Source: Branchiostoma floridae (lineage: Eukaryota > Chordata > Leptocardii > Amphioxiformes > Branchiostomatidae). Taken from it: DNA of 62,000 nucleotides. Every line of letters starts with the position of its first letter. Within the stretch, counting starts at the first letter, position 1. The DNA is taken from the NCBI RefSeq assembly GCF_000003815.2, contig NC_049992.1, forward strand, positions 11,112,753-11,174,752. Direction: 5' to 3'. Below, one piece after another: positions 35,701 through 46,573 of this stretch. The notes below the pieces were generated by a model. It made no database searches. It saw only the letters and a list, made by a program, of their open reading frames with translations, and was not told the DNA's origin. The position numbers were made by a program, and so were the translations under genes.

Positions 35701-38700
35701 ATAGTTTGCCCTGTCAGGAAATGCGTTGTCTCATCAAATGACAGATTACGAACGAACAAGGGTCGCACAGAGAAGTCTGGTGCTTTTCAACTAGCAAGGG
35801 AACAATTTCATAGTTGCCAAGAATGTATCAATTTGTAACTTTGTGACATACCACGTACATATTCACGAAAGGAAATTCACTGCGAAAAAAATGTTTTGAA
35901 AAACAATTACGAGTATGGAACAGTATCTATTCAAATATTCTTCTGGAAAACATATTGCTTGTTTTTCTTCTTTGAATAGCACAGCATGTCCATAAATGTG
36001 GCGCCATATTTCGTTCAACTTTGGACCTGTAGCAGCTTCAGATGGCACCGACTTCAGGTTTGCGCAGTAAATCTTGTCAACATAATTGTTGGTTTTTAAA
36101 GTGCTTGAGTGATTGTTCTTTCATCTCTGCATTGTGGGTCTCCCCTGAAACATGCTCAGTAACAAAACCAAAACTTTGGCACAAGCAACAAAATGTCAAA
36201 GTACTCGTAATTTTTAGATTCCAAGAGAACATGTTTTCTTTGAACGAACCGTCGCAACGAAAATTGCACTCCTGGCGATGTTTCAAGTATGCTGCGGTCG
36301 GTAAAGTCGTGTAAATTCGTGTAATTGTATCTCTCCCATTGTGTAGCATCGTTAGGGACAGGTTTTGGTAATCATAGATAATTTGTTTTTGAATGGTGTA
36401 CGAACTTTCGAATGACCAATGTCATCATAGAATTGTTCCAAATGCGAAGATAATGTTTTTTCATGAAGATGATAATCTTTTGTGTTAATTGTTAAGATAC
36501 TGGACTCGGTGTGCCTCTTCAACGAAATTCGTTTGTTTAACAGCACTCTTTGTACTTTTTGTCTGTTCTCTCTCCTTCATAATCATCCCAGACAGTCTCT
36601 TTCCGAGTGATACCAGGACAGCGTCCCACATACTGGAACTCAAATCGTTAAATGGTCCATAAAGCTTCATTCTGATTCTGATCACGCTAGTCTCATAAAA
36701 TGGCGATTTAAACATAGTTGTAATATCGCCTGAAAATTCTGATGGTCGCAACTATCTTAAATTCATAGTATGATAGATGAGCCTAAACACTTTCATTTAT
36801 GAATGTAGTCGTTTCGTCACCTGTGAGGAACCTTGCAAATGTGTCTGGAGTTTGTATGAAGTCTAGACTAGAACAATTAATTTTACGTCAGATATGGTTT
36901 CACCACGGATTTTGATTATCATTCGATTATGGAAATCGAAACTTCTACGTGTCCTCACATGGGCGATTCCCTGGGGCGCAGACGCGCACGTGTGGGACTG
37001 ACAAGGAAAGATAAAATGATCGAATCTTAAATATTGACATTACAATGCCTTTGACTTTCATTCATTGCTGCCTGGTGTCACGGCCAGGGAAAAATCGTCA
37101 CCTTTAAAGTCCCGCCGTTTGTGTCTCGCTTGTTCTCACACTTCTAGTCGTTACTTCTTGTTAAATCTGAAACTTTCTGGTCCAGGAACTTTACGAGAAA
37201 GTTCGAAACGGGTATCAAACACGCCGCCCGACTTTAACGGTAATTTCTGTAAAGTGTACTGGAAAAAGGCACAGTAGGAACTTACTTCCACTACATTCTT
37301 TAGACATGTGCTTTATACAATACCAAGTGTGAGACATTCTTGTGTTTCGTTGTGGGCACAACCACTAGTTAGTCGGTGGTTTCCGACAGTCATTTACCGC
37401 CTGTTAAACACGGATTATACGGATAACGTCCATAGCACACTCTATTAAGTTTGCCAGGCTGTTAACTTTACGTTTCTTGTCACCTGTCGTTGGTGATAAG
37501 CGTCACAAGTCGGGCTCTTGCTGATGAAAGAAAACGCAAGCTTTTCACCGTAAACATGTTAACAGTTTATCTCTCTCTCTTCCAATATCCAGACCTATTT
37601 GCTGCAGGTAGAGTATGGAGTCTGTTATATCGTTTACGGCACGACGTGACGATGTAGACAAATTGATTCTTCTCCACTCATGTGCTAACAGATAAGCTAG
37701 GTCTGGATTTGTCAGGTTAGGGGTCAATGTCGACGGCAATGAGAGATTACTAGTAGTTTCATGGAATGTTGGTATTCGTGGAATTCCATTATTTGGCAAA
37801 AAACTACGAAACCCTGACACCTCTTGAAAGATTTCTGGCATTTGCCGGGACCCACTGAACACGCGTGCAGAACAAACGTCAACACAATTGCTACAATACG
37901 TTGACCCCGTCGTTACTCCAGCCATGGCCCCGTCTCCGGGCTGTGATGAGAATGGGCGGAACTGATTTCCTGTTTTGGTCTACTTTGCGGCTTTGCGGCA
38001 GGCTTGCACAAGAAATAGGTCAGACTTTAGGCAACCGCAGTGTTACTGAATTGTGCTGCCGAACTTTGCCCGCAAGCATAATAGCCGGATATCATAATCT
38101 TTAAAGTTCAATGGAAATCACACAAAAAATGCTAAAATAATGTGAGAACTTTGTGATAAGGAAGGAAACAAGATTTCGCGATACTAGATCTACTTGGTCA
38201 ACGGCCAGGCGATGACAATACGCAGCCACAGTTCGGGCCGAGGCAGCCAATTTTATCATATCAGTTGCAGCGAAGAGCAAGCCTTCTTTATCCCCGGTCA
38301 CATGTGTTGAACCAGATACAGATTCAGTTGATACAAGTGGTCTTGGATGTAGCACACTTTTCCAAACATAGGGGTTTAGTACGTTCGGAATTTCTACCGC
38401 GATGATAGGCGTGGATATCTTATACCCAGAGTGCGGAGTCGTTTTCAAACGAGGGGTTAGCGAGAGTAGGGACCAGACTGTGGAGGGTAGGAGAGCTTGG
38501 ACTTGGGTGGGACGGATTAACCGCACCAGCTTAATCAGAAACCAGGCCTGTGCTTAAGAGGGTGATAATGGCCGCTTCCTGTCGTAAAATGTGGGACAGC
38601 ACGTACATTGCGTTGGTTATACTCTGCTGTTTAGAACGGCCAGACTAACCACTTGGCAGGGAACCGACTTTCATGTCATGCACTCACAACGGGCGTTCTG

Positions 38701-41700
38701 AGATGGAAGGAGAGGGAGTTGATTTTTTGGCATGATCTTGTTAGCAGTTAACCACAGGTAGTTACCGAACCAAATTAGTGACAGACTAGAAATGGGTTCA
38801 GACATACGCCATCAACACTAAGGCCAGAGCTTATCAGGAATTTCTGGAACGGCGGAGATTTCGGCTTCTACGTCCGGGTGCACTTTCCCTTCCTCCCTCA
38901 CATCCGTAAATGGGTGGAGAGAACCTACAGGGTGACTGATGGTGTGGAGAGGTCTTGTTTACCATGTTTACATGCTTGTGTGGTTACATTGGGTAGATAC
39001 TATGTGCTTTAAGCGCGGAATGCTGTTATGAAACAACTGCAACGTGGGCTGCCGTCTTATAATTAGATCTGTTGACAAAACTTAAATCTATTTACATATG
39101 AGAGCGAGATTAGAGTAAGTCGCAAGAAGATAGCAATCTTAAAGAAAACCTATCTACGGTATGATGTCAAAAATAGCCTATTTTCAATCGCCTGTAACCC
39201 ATCGCCCTTTGTAAGTGACAGGTCGTGCAGCTTTTGCTTGTTATAGGAGACAACAGTGTCTTGAAGCTGACGAAAACGGCAAGCCGCCGTCAGCCGAAAG
39301 TCACACCCCGCTGAGGGGGAGACCTGAAAAATTTCGCCTTGCAGAATTCCCTGATTCGATGCGCCATAGGGTTTTTTAGAGACCTCGGAGGGGCGTCTTA
39401 TTTTTCTATGTTATTCGGGATTTTCATCTCTGAACCCAAGGCTGTAAATCAATCAATGCTTTGTGCAAGGTCCCGCGAACTTCCAAGCCATTGGGAATGT
39501 TTTTCGTCTGAAACTTCCTGCTACGTACAGATCGTGTTCTTGTTTTTATTTACATAAGGGTTGTCTTTCGATGACATTCATCCCAATGAAAATATTAGAA
39601 AGAGGCCAGTGCCTAGACCCGGGTGGTATGGGAAACAAGAGCACGAAAGGGTCACTATTTGTCATCTCCGCATTTGAATTGGTCTATTGCAGATCCGCCA
39701 CAGGGACGGAAGGCCCTCCTACCCTTCAAGGAGGCAAGAATGGGTCGGGGACGGTTCATAAAACTATCTTGGGAGGGGCATGTCTCTGGAATAAATATTT
39801 ACCAATCGTAGACATCCGCATTTTGTCGTGGCTACGTTTGGGATTATCCACTGCGGTCCGTAGGGCATTCTACGTTTGGCTACGATGTTTACAAAACGGA
39901 CTTAGACATATTTACTAAGACTCCGTGTAGATTATCAACTATCCTTCAAGCACCTATATTCAATTGGCAGTTTATTATCTAATTTCCGCTTTTCAGAAAG
40001 ATTGAGTGAGAAGCATAGTTGTCCGTACCCCTGAATGAGGGAAACACGGCGCGATGAGAGAACGTCAGGTCAGGCGCACCGAACGTAATCAGTTTGATAA
40101 GGCGAGGACAGTTGTGCACCCACCGCCCGCGAACAGACAGAAAACACTTGCTCAAGTACCTCACAAATAACTCACTATTATATTGGAGCACGTGGTTAAT
40201 GTGTTCTAGCCACAACAAATTTTCCAAGAACTTAGAAGTACATCTGTCGTAGCTAACATGTTACATGGAACATTTCTTAGGCAAGGGAGGTAAAGTTTCC
40301 AATGATTTGCTATAATTAAAGAGAACAGTTGCAGAGTCAAACCACCCCCTGTTGTTATTTCGGAGTTGAGGGTAATGAATTTCTGCGTAGAAAGTCCCTA
40401 ATTTACGACTCTGAGAGGTTGTATGCGACACACAGCGGAGAGAACTATGTCTGGCTCGGGAATATTCCCAGCAACACAAATTACAGACGGGCTGACCGTT
40501 GTGCAAAGTATGGCAGCATTTTCCAGCAGATACTCCGATAAGGCCAAGGGGCCAGTGCCAGATACTGCCCAAAGTGGCAGCAGCATACGGAATTTGTTTT
40601 CTGACAGCGAATCACATTTACCTAAAGCTGGGCTAGTCCGACAAAATGGCTGGCTGACACGGAACAGTTCACTGGATACCTAGCGGCTATCAAAGACTAA
40701 GAACTATTTTCCAGTTCGTTGGATATCTACATTTTACAAATTTTTAGTTATTGAATTCTGTTGAGTACTGTTTTTCGTTTGCCTCAAAAATCAAAATGCT
40801 TGTCCATTTGGACAAGAAGAAAAATTGCTCTATTGATTTGGCCTCTTGAATATAAGATGAGAGCAAAATAATCGCGATAAGCTGGATTTCCGGACCGAAT
40901 CCGTCTTCCCTGGGGTGTAAGAAGTTCATGGTCATGGCTCCTTACTATGCTTTCACCATATCTTATGCCTAAAGGTGCTCTCAACGATGATGATGCCCAA
41001 CACAACCTTGCCGTAAATTTGTTTCTTGTTAGACAAGACTGCTTTATAGGAAGAAACGGATTAGGTACATGCACTGAAGAGGGTTTCCAGGATTTGATTT
41101 GATTTGTTCAAGATGTTGGGGAAAAAAGAATGCGTTTGAAAGTAAATGATCAGCAAAATGAAGAGGGGAGGGGGGTGCATGAATCCATCATTTTGAACAT
41201 CTGCAGAAAACAGTCCTAAAGGTCGCGACCTTACGTAAAGCCATTTCTGCGGTTATACAAGTACTTCCTCCCTACTTGAAGAGGGAGAAGTTCAACTTAA
41301 TCTTTGTCATATTTTTCTCTAAGCTTTCCTTGGAATTCTGCCAGGATATCGGCGGGATTTCGTCTGGTTTCTGTTGTTACGTGTTGTTATAGGTTCCAAC
41401 ATTTAATAATTACTTGTCAAGTTCCGAATTACGAATCGCTTTCAGTTAAACAAACTAGGTCTTCATTTTCGTCAGCGTATTATATAGTGATGTAGCGTAT
41501 AACAACCTGCCTCTCATAATGTGGCAAACCTTACCGGGTTCAACACATGCCCTCCCGTCCAGTGACAAGTGGTTCCCCCCACCATTCCGTTTAACGCCGC
41601 CCGGCCATCCCGACTAGACGATTTGAACAATGTCCAAGTGTGCCATGCTAACTGGCCCAAACCCATACCGCAAAAAACAATACTATGGTGTATCTACCCT

Positions 41701-42230
41701 TTAATTCCTTACACTGTGTTGTTAACACTTGATATCATCATACCCGACGTTTAAGGGGATAGTAGGAGGCCCTCTTATCGCTAACTCTTGGAAAGGGGGA
41801 GTAAACAAACATGGGGTACGTATGACCACTGGGTTCCCACCTGGTCGGAAGCCTTGGAAAGCAGTGAGGCTACCATCTTGGCGTACTTGGCCAGTTCTTT
41901 ATCCTGTACGTCCATTTTCTCCTGTAGGGCAAGGATTGTCCGGTTACACTCGAACCAGTTCATGACATGAGCGTGCCCGTCTCCCTCATCGACAGACCAG
42001 TCGGTCGTGTCCCAGGCGGAGCCGAGGCCCTGGTCCGTCACCGCTTCACCCGCACTCTGCTCCGCTTTCCGTAGTTCCACCTCATGTTCCAACACTGCTT
42101 TCTCCTCCTTTGTCCATGCCACATCTTTCCGTGTTTCCACCTCCACGTCCTGGAGAGTTGTCCAAGGAAAAGTAAGCAAAACGGCTTGAAAGAGAGCCAA
42201 AGAGGCGAGGACGACTCTTGGCTTGGCCAT
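19998..42230 (-). CDS. Giant coiled-coil fibrinogen-related protein, 14 exons, 1,996 aa (gene B)
   Basis: I joined 14 minus-strand exons: 42230-41841, 33330-32840, 32259-32046, 31683-31537, 31373-31248, 31083-30907, 30771-30653, 30116-29865, 29588-27725, 27486-27332, 27021-26253, 26136-25841, 25659-25376, 20704-19998. Every junction has GT and AG, every phase matches its neighbour, and the total (5,991 nt) is divisible by three. Residues 1-27 are a signal peptide. Residues about 30-1760 are mostly coiled coil with a 21-residue repeat. Residues 1762-1996 are a fibrinogen C-terminal domain with four Cys, [10 protein letters not shown], and the calcium-site pattern DxDxDSY before GNCA. It should be a secreted oligomeric rod with recognition heads, as in ficolins, FREPs and angiopoietins; its ligand is unknown. 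The usual coil of such proteins is a few hundred residues at most, so this one is exceptional. The start at 42230 has A at -3 and G at +4. A second ATG, 4 codons upstream (42242), follows directly after a stop and has a weaker context. Confidence 0.85.
20705..25375 (-). other. Intron 13 of gene B
   Basis: A 4.7-kb phase-1 intron separating coil from FReD. No further exon was supported on either strand. A short direct repeat of AGCAAAGTCATGTGG lies near 20925-20955. Confidence 0.7.
25376..25659 (-). CDS. Gene B exon 13: last coiled-coil segment
   Basis: Acceptor CTGTCATTTACAG, donor ACAG|GTCAGA at 25375. It encodes about residues 1668-1761. Contains an EKKSEVFINHHH stretch and ends RDRLENATLDFDIKYT, closely similar to the gene C coil exon end [18 protein letters not shown]. 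The one-base overhang (G) joins AT of exon 14 to make Asp. An alternative acceptor 6 bases downstream keeps the frame. Confidence 0.9.
25841..26136 (-). CDS. Gene B exon 12: coiled coil
   Basis: Acceptor TTTATTCTTCAG, donor GACAA|GTAAGTG. Starts in phase 0, ends with two bases of a codon. Encodes about 98 residues, rich in Gln, Lys and Asp, with heptad hydrophobics (LSMLQREKNEHAIFLGQFK). Confidence 0.9.
26253..27021 (-). CDS. Gene B exon 11: 21-residue repeat coiled coil
   Basis: Acceptor GACCGCATACAG, donor ACG|GTGAGTAAG. Encodes about residues 1312-1568. Successive units show Gln-Asp, then Leu three residues on, then His three further and Ile four further, recurring every 21 residues (for example SVLYNHERVI, IVLNQHDIKI, KALQRHDDML). 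No Cys. Confidence 0.92.
27332..27486 (-). CDS. Gene B exon 10: coiled coil
   Basis: Acceptor GGATGTTGTTTCAG, donor AATAG|GTGGGT. Starts in phase 0, ends in phase 2 (AG), completed by A of exon 11 to Arg. Contains INIKNSQQDIFYSQQEQ and a second NDxxQSI unit. Confidence 0.9.
27725..29588 (-). CDS. Gene B exon 9: 1.86-kb coiled-coil exon with about 29 repeats
   Basis: Acceptor TTTCCCTCCTGTGCAG, donor CTCCAG|GTAACT. Encodes about residues 640-1260. In the C-terminal third nine consecutive units are each exactly 21 residues with no insertion (NNQQDKIL..., NIMQQNSL..., DAQQDVKL..., NSAQDTML..., NAEQDKRI... and others). The N-terminal part keeps the period with more variation. The length, 1,864 nt, is 29.6 units of 63 bp. 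Confidence 0.95.
29865..30116 (-). CDS. Gene B exon 8: four coiled-coil units
   Basis: Acceptor ATCTACCTTTTCAG, donor AACAG|GTATGT. 252 nt, exactly four 63-bp units, with phase 2 at both ends, so the exon is a symmetric cassette. It encodes RVNSTISLVRQKNIDQDQSF and further units with NKQD and QQQD. Confidence 0.92.
30318..30567. mobile_element. Foldback element with 74-bp arms in intron 7 of gene B
   Basis: Arms 30318-30391 and 30494-30567 are reverse complements at 70 of 74 positions, separated by about 100 bp. They contain GCCTTCTTCAGGATC and its complement. No coding capacity. No clear target duplication was found. Confidence 0.75.
30653..30771 (-). CDS. Gene B exon 7: coiled coil
   Basis: Acceptor GATCTGTTGTAG, donor AACAG|GTCAGA. 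119 nt, starting in phase 0 and ending in phase 2. Encodes DSLSRLDQKSSEHSNSINQH followed by a His/Gln-rich stretch (KLQQHEQQLRRHTNDVN). Confidence 0.9.
30907..31083 (-). CDS. Gene B exon 6: coiled coil
   Basis: Acceptor TTTCCAACAACAG, donor GCCAAG|GTCAAT. 59 codons, phase 0 at both ends. Contains two repeat units: NDDQEAELNQHKISI and NTVQDTIINQYNSMI. Confidence 0.92.
31248..31373 (-). CDS. Gene B exon 5: two coiled-coil units
   Basis: Acceptor CTACAAATGCAG, donor CTACAG|GTGAAA. 126 nt, exactly two 63-bp units, phase 0 at both ends. Begins ELEEKLLSQSSTVSEVKNK. Confidence 0.9.
31537..31683 (-). CDS. Gene B exon 4: partly non-coiled segment
   Basis: Acceptor CAAACATCCTTGCAG, donor GTCAAG|GTGAGC. 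49 codons, phase 0 at both ends. The second half (SDSEDKKDVTDETFVVSGSN) is acidic and Ser/Thr-rich and does not fit heptads, so it may be a flexible break in the rod. Confidence 0.88.
31795..32025. mobile_element. Non-autonomous element with GTAA/GTGA microsatellite in intron 3 of gene B
   Basis: On the minus strand it starts TACTGTAAATGCATTTAAG and carries GCGGGAATTTAATTTTGC. Two related blocks (CGAACTTAAAACCACCGTGAAC and CAAACTTTAAACCACAACGAAC, read on the plus strand) lie either side of a GTAA/GTGA run at 31885-31919. The layout is typical of repeated elements. Boundaries are approximate. Confidence 0.5.
32046..32259 (-). CDS. Gene B exon 3: coiled coil
   Basis: A long pyrimidine tract (CTCTCCCTCTCTCTCTTTTTG) precedes the acceptor GCGAAG|G; donor ACTAAG|GTAGGC. 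Starts in phase 2 (G completes Arg after AG of exon 2), ends in phase 0. Encodes RLERSFAGKMETVEQKL and further heptads. The pyrimidine tract reads as a hydrophobic peptide after an in-frame ATG, but matching phase with exon 2 shows it is intronic. Confidence 0.88.
32840..33330 (-). CDS. Gene B exon 2: 21-residue repeat coiled coil
   Basis: Acceptor AATTTTTCACTGCAG, donor GCAAG|GTAGGA. Starts in phase 0, joining Gln of exon 1 to Asp-Val-Glu. Repeat units NVQQKDILESK and NAEQAELIQQYNTKI are exactly 21 residues apart. It has one Cys (LLDRCTT), a candidate interchain disulfide. Confidence 0.92.
33331..41840 (-). other. Intron 1 of gene B (8.5 kb, CpG-rich)
   Basis: Phase-0 intron between the signal-peptide exon and the rod. 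From about 33.6 kb rightwards CpG is common, unlike the rest of the gene. One possible nested ORF lies at 37545-37925; otherwise nothing was recognised. Confidence 0.75.
37545..37925 (-). CDS. Hypothetical ORF, 126 aa, nested in intron 1 of gene B
   Basis: Starts with an ATG in ideal context (GCCATGG) and runs 126 codons. The N-terminal third has four Cys (YCSNCVDVCSAR with spacing C-x2-C-x3-C), the middle is Ser/Thr/Pro-rich with NLS and NLT sequons, and the end is a charged helix (DITDSILYLQQIGLDIGRE). No signal peptide and no family recognised. It may be a chance ORF in CpG-rich DNA. Confidence 0.2.
   Translation of the reverse strand: MAGVTTGSTYCSNCVDVCSARVFSGSRQMPEIFQEVSGFRSFLPNNGIPRIPTFHETTSNLSLPSTLTPNLTNPDLAYLLAHEWRRINLSTSSRRAVNDITDSILYLQQIGLDIGRERDKLLTCLR
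41841..42230 (-). CDS. Gene B exon 1: signal peptide and start of coil
   Basis: ATG at 42230 in context AAAATGG. Donor GACCAG|GTGGGA in phase 0. The first 27 residues are basic then hydrophobic (VVLASLALFQAVLLTF), a clear signal peptide. A charged segment follows, then an NRT sequon next to a single Cys (WFECNRT), then the first heptads (LALQEKMDVQDKELAKYAK). The join to exon 2 continues the coil. CpG-rich, as expected near a promoter. Confidence 0.9.
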
Positions 42231-45200
42231 TTTTCCTTGCATTTACATCTAGTAAATGGAAACACATGGGTTAGGGCAACTGCTCGCTAGTCGACTAGGC
42301 CCGCGCGTCTATGGTCTCAATTAAATGAGGCCACGCGAGGGGACCTACGCTGCATTTTTTCGTAATTGCCCGATCGTCCAGTGAAGTACGGAATAGGTTC
42401 AGCTCCTCTGCTGTGCTGACAAACTCCTCCTGCAATCCCCTACACCACTGTCAGAAGGCGAGAGGGAATGGGACTGATGAGTGAATGGCACCGCGGGGGA
42501 TTTGCCTCGAGCGGGTGTTCAAGGATGCCCTGCGCAGTGGCGACCCGGGTCGGGCATGTTTCGGTGCACGTGAGGCTGACCGATCCCCCGTGCAGGCCCG
42601 GTGATACTTGTTATGAAACGGGTAAATTCACTCCCGTGCCGGTTAGCAGTTCTGATATCCCACAGGGCAAATGTCAAACGGAATCCGCGACGTTCTGTAA
42701 TTTTCCATGAGATAGAATTTCCAGAAGACCCAGTTTTCTGGTCTTGCGTATAATGATACTCAAGGTCACTGTTTGACATGCATGCGTGGACGTATTGTAT
42801 TTCGGTGAACTTCTAAAACGGATGATGAACGGCTTTGTAGAAACTGGGTCTAAGTTTCCACGTTCACGATGAGCATTTCAATGGTCATTGGTCACGATCA
42901 CCGGCAATACACTAACACAGCTGCCGAAATGTGCCTGTACGCCTTCACTTACGATCTAGCTCCAGGGAACGGCCCTCGGCCCGTGGTTTTTTCCTCCCCA
43001 ACATACCACAGTAGTTAATTAATGACGTCTTTTTTTCAGAACCTTGAATTCATTCCTCAAGGTAGTCGACAGGACTCCGCCCACCCACCCAGTATACGTT
43101 ATAAAAACATTCACACAGACGAAAGCCGCAACAGCTTTCTTGTCATAGCTTTAATTAAAACTCGTAAATATCTGTACATATTTTGCGATCCGAACACATA
43201 TTTTCCTGACATTGATCCTCCCTAGGCCCTATGGACTTTCCCTATGCGTGTTTCCAAAATCCGCAATATTCTTTAAAGAGTAGTTTATGAGGACCGATCA
43301 TCTGTACAGCTGTATATGCTATTCATATATAGTTTAACGTTTGCAGCGAACACGTTTTTGACATTGATGCTCCATAGAAGGCAGGTTGTCTTGCAACATG
43401 TGCCAAGAAACGCTTTTGAGTAACACCCAAAAAATTGAGCAAGTCTCAAAGGTCTAGGCTTATAAGCACTAGGATTTCGTTGTTCTTCGACGCAAGTGAT
43501 ACAAGTGATATGAGTCCAGCAAATGAAATTGGTCTTGATATCATCGATCTGTATGTTTTCTTAAACTTTCTTCAAATCATAGCATCATGTACGGCTCCAT
43601 ACGATTCAACATCGCTCTAGAGAAAGCTCCGTAACCATTCCTTTATGCACTGTTTTTCCAAGTTATCCAGATACGAAACCTTAAAACTTACATCGTTTAA
43701 GGCTTAGACAAAATATGCTTACGTGTCTACAAAATAAAACATCAACAGGTCGGCCACGATCAACATGGAAATGTGGTGATCCTTGTTGCGAAGTATCTGT
43801 ACCTAAACAAAGATAAAAGTCAGCTGTTCTGAAGTATTCCTGTGAGTTATCCGTCTCTAATCTACTGTTCTAATGAGGCACGATTATCAGAGAAAAAGTG
43901 AACTTGATCAAAGACACCTGTCTGCGTCTGACCAGGCCATCAAAGGTTGTTGTCCGGTGTCCCTTTGATAGACCAGTTGGAACTAAAGTAATTATCTAGC
44001 CTCCGACCCGAGGTCGCCATTTATCCATCACTTATACACCCTGGTTGTTTGCTAGGCACTGAGAAGGATAAAGTGATGGCGTGATTAATCGTGATGTCGT
44101 GACCTCTTGTTTACCGTGCGAGAAGTTCAAACTGCCCCGAGCACCACGTTTTCAACCCCTTGTTTGTTTGGATGAGTCGGAATGAGGAGGTCGTTTGAAC
44201 TTTGCTGAACTTTACTCAGCCAGACTGTAGGGTCCCCACAAGAGCAGCGAGGAAATGTAGCCAATGATGACCCGCGTGTCGTGTCTGTGCTCTTAAGTAT
44301 TGTACTCTAAATTTCTCGTTTGAACTGTTCGCCTTCAAGCCTCATTCGTGTCTCCTCAACAAGTGCATCAGGGAAATTGCACTGCCGTCATCTCTTAGCT
44401 GACAACCTGAAGACGACAGCTAAGTAGAGTCATCGAGAAACTGTTAAGGGCTGGCAATGTTTTTACAGTGTAGTAGTAGAAAAGCTCGCGATTATACGGT
44501 AACGTTGAGATTTATATGGGGTTTAACTGGATTTAACATATGGCGTCCCACTTTCTTTCCGGGTTATCCAAAGAGTCCCGATGCTTGGATTGGATCGGAT
44601 AATCTATAGTGTAGTGTAGCCATCCTTTTGGGCTGTAGGCGGCTCTGGATAGAGGTCAGTACCTCGTACATCCACTATACATAGCCATCAAAAACAGACA
44701 AATTGTACCAAACACCACGCCACCACAGCTTTTGTCACATACATTGGCAGCGATTGACGACAAAGACTGCTGACCCTTTCTGAACTACACAAATTGTTGT
44801 ACTTTAGTGGAATGTTATGTGCGCTGACGTATTCCTTCTTGGTGAGTAATGGGGTGTATCTGCCAGTAACTGGACTCAATTGTTCAACACTTACGCTACG
44901 TTAGGAAAAGTCAAACGTATATAAAATCGCGGTATGCGTCAATGACCAAACTGAATAGGTAACTGATTGAATCAGTGTGCTACAAATTTCTCCATTAAAA
45001 TCATGATGGACATGTTTGTTTCCGACGGCCAAACATTATCAGGAGCAACACCTGTAGTCAGTAAGGTAACTTTAACGTTCGCTTAAGTTGCGTAGGTGTC
45101 GAAGAGGCAGTCGATAGAAAAGGAGTTTATGTCTTTAAGATGGGAAATAGAGGCGCAAATGGCAGTTGGGGTCAGAACTGAAGTTCATCATCACATAAAA

Positions 45201-46542
45201 TCGTTCAGGGGTGTGATGCCAATGCGTCTTAATCGGGATTTAATGCCCACTTTTATGTACAGTTCCCACCATTTCAGCCTGGATACGTGCAGATATTTGT
45301 GAATAGCCGAGTGTGCATCTCTACTCCCTGGAACGAAGTTTACCAAACATGTACTGTTGATGGCACCACAATGGAGGTCGGGATGGAGTTCCGAACAGAT
45401 GGCAGCATCTCTGCTGAACCCCATGCTGTCGTCATGGAGTGCGCAGTCATCTGTAGACTGTACCGCAGGACGCGGTAGGTCGTTCCGCCGTGTTCCCGGC
45501 TTTTCTCGGGAAGGAGCCGTCATCCACCGTGTCAACAAGGGCTCCATTTGTCAACGAGGAGCGGCTATACAGGCCGAGAGAGTCGTTTTGTTTGATGCCT
45601 CTTCAAAGAGGCCAGAATAGCAGTGGTCTAAGGGTAGCCAAGCTGAAAGCAAGTTAATGAAAAATGCAGGATTTTTCAAACGATCTGGTACCGGTAAAAT
45701 GAATCATGAAAGTTATGAATCTTACAGTGCATTTTGTGTCTTATTTAGCAGTCACCCATCTTGCCAACACGGTCTGTCAAAGTGACTTCCGTCCCAAGTT
45801 CCGAGGACTTCATTGTTGCCAACTTTCTTGCATTCATGACACATTTTGATGAAGTGGACCCCTGCTTGGATTATTGTCTTACTGTTCCGACACACACGGT
45901 TAGCTACTAGTCTTACCTCTGGGGACTGAAGGAGTTAGATTGACTAATCCTTACGGTAATTCGGACCGATACTTCTACGCGCTTGTATCCCAACCCTTCC
46001 TTTGTCGAGATGGTCATGGTGAAAAACACAAAGTCCAGCGTAGAATCAATCTTGTTCCCCTCTTAGATTTTACAAGGAAAGATCTGGACTTGCCACGCGG
46101 GACGCCAGAAACCATTCCGTTACGGTTTTTTCTAGTTAAACGACCCGCATCCTTGAGGAAGGCCTTACAAACATTGTAAACTGTGACAGTTTCAAGCCAT
46201 GCAATGCCTAATAATCCTTGCGGAATGTGATCTGCAGATGGCGTGGATTAAATTGCAGACTATTGAGTCTCTGCGAATTTGCCCCCCCCCCCTTCTTCTG
46301 CTGTAGTGGTTACCATGACGACAGTTCAGCTGGGTTGCCCTACCATCTTCAAACCCAAACCCTGGACCCTCATTGGTTCTGATCATTCCTTTCTTGTGGA
46401 AAAAGATGCGGATGTAGCTTTGACCATCTAAGTACTGCAAGATCTTGACGTTTTGGTTCTTGCATGTACATTTTTCCTACGTACCATCTTTGCAAAGACG
46501 CTTGCTGTTCAGTGGAAGATCTGCCCAAGGCTTGGAGGATAG

Positions 46543-46573
46543 GGATGGATGGATGGATGGATGGAGGGAGGGA
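46543..46573. repeat. GGAT/GGAG microsatellite
   Basis: Five GGAT units, then GGAG units, in non-coding DNA. Confidence 0.8.

Noticed and set aside
39463-39918. Plus-strand ORF of 151 codons in intron 1 of gene B
   Set aside because: Several overlapping frames of similar quality; no family features.
45228-45477. Plus-strand frame containing a CISTPWNEVYQTC stretch, after an acceptor-like CACCATTTCAG
   Set aside because: It looks somewhat protein-like, but overlaps an equally long minus-strand ORF, has no recognised domain and no partner exons.
45770-45870. Plus-strand frame with HLANTVCQSDFRPKFRG, faintly like the N-terminus of TIMP/netrin-like domains
   Set aside because: Only one short motif, with wrong spacing; the frame stops after about 30 residues and no other part of the domain was found nearby.
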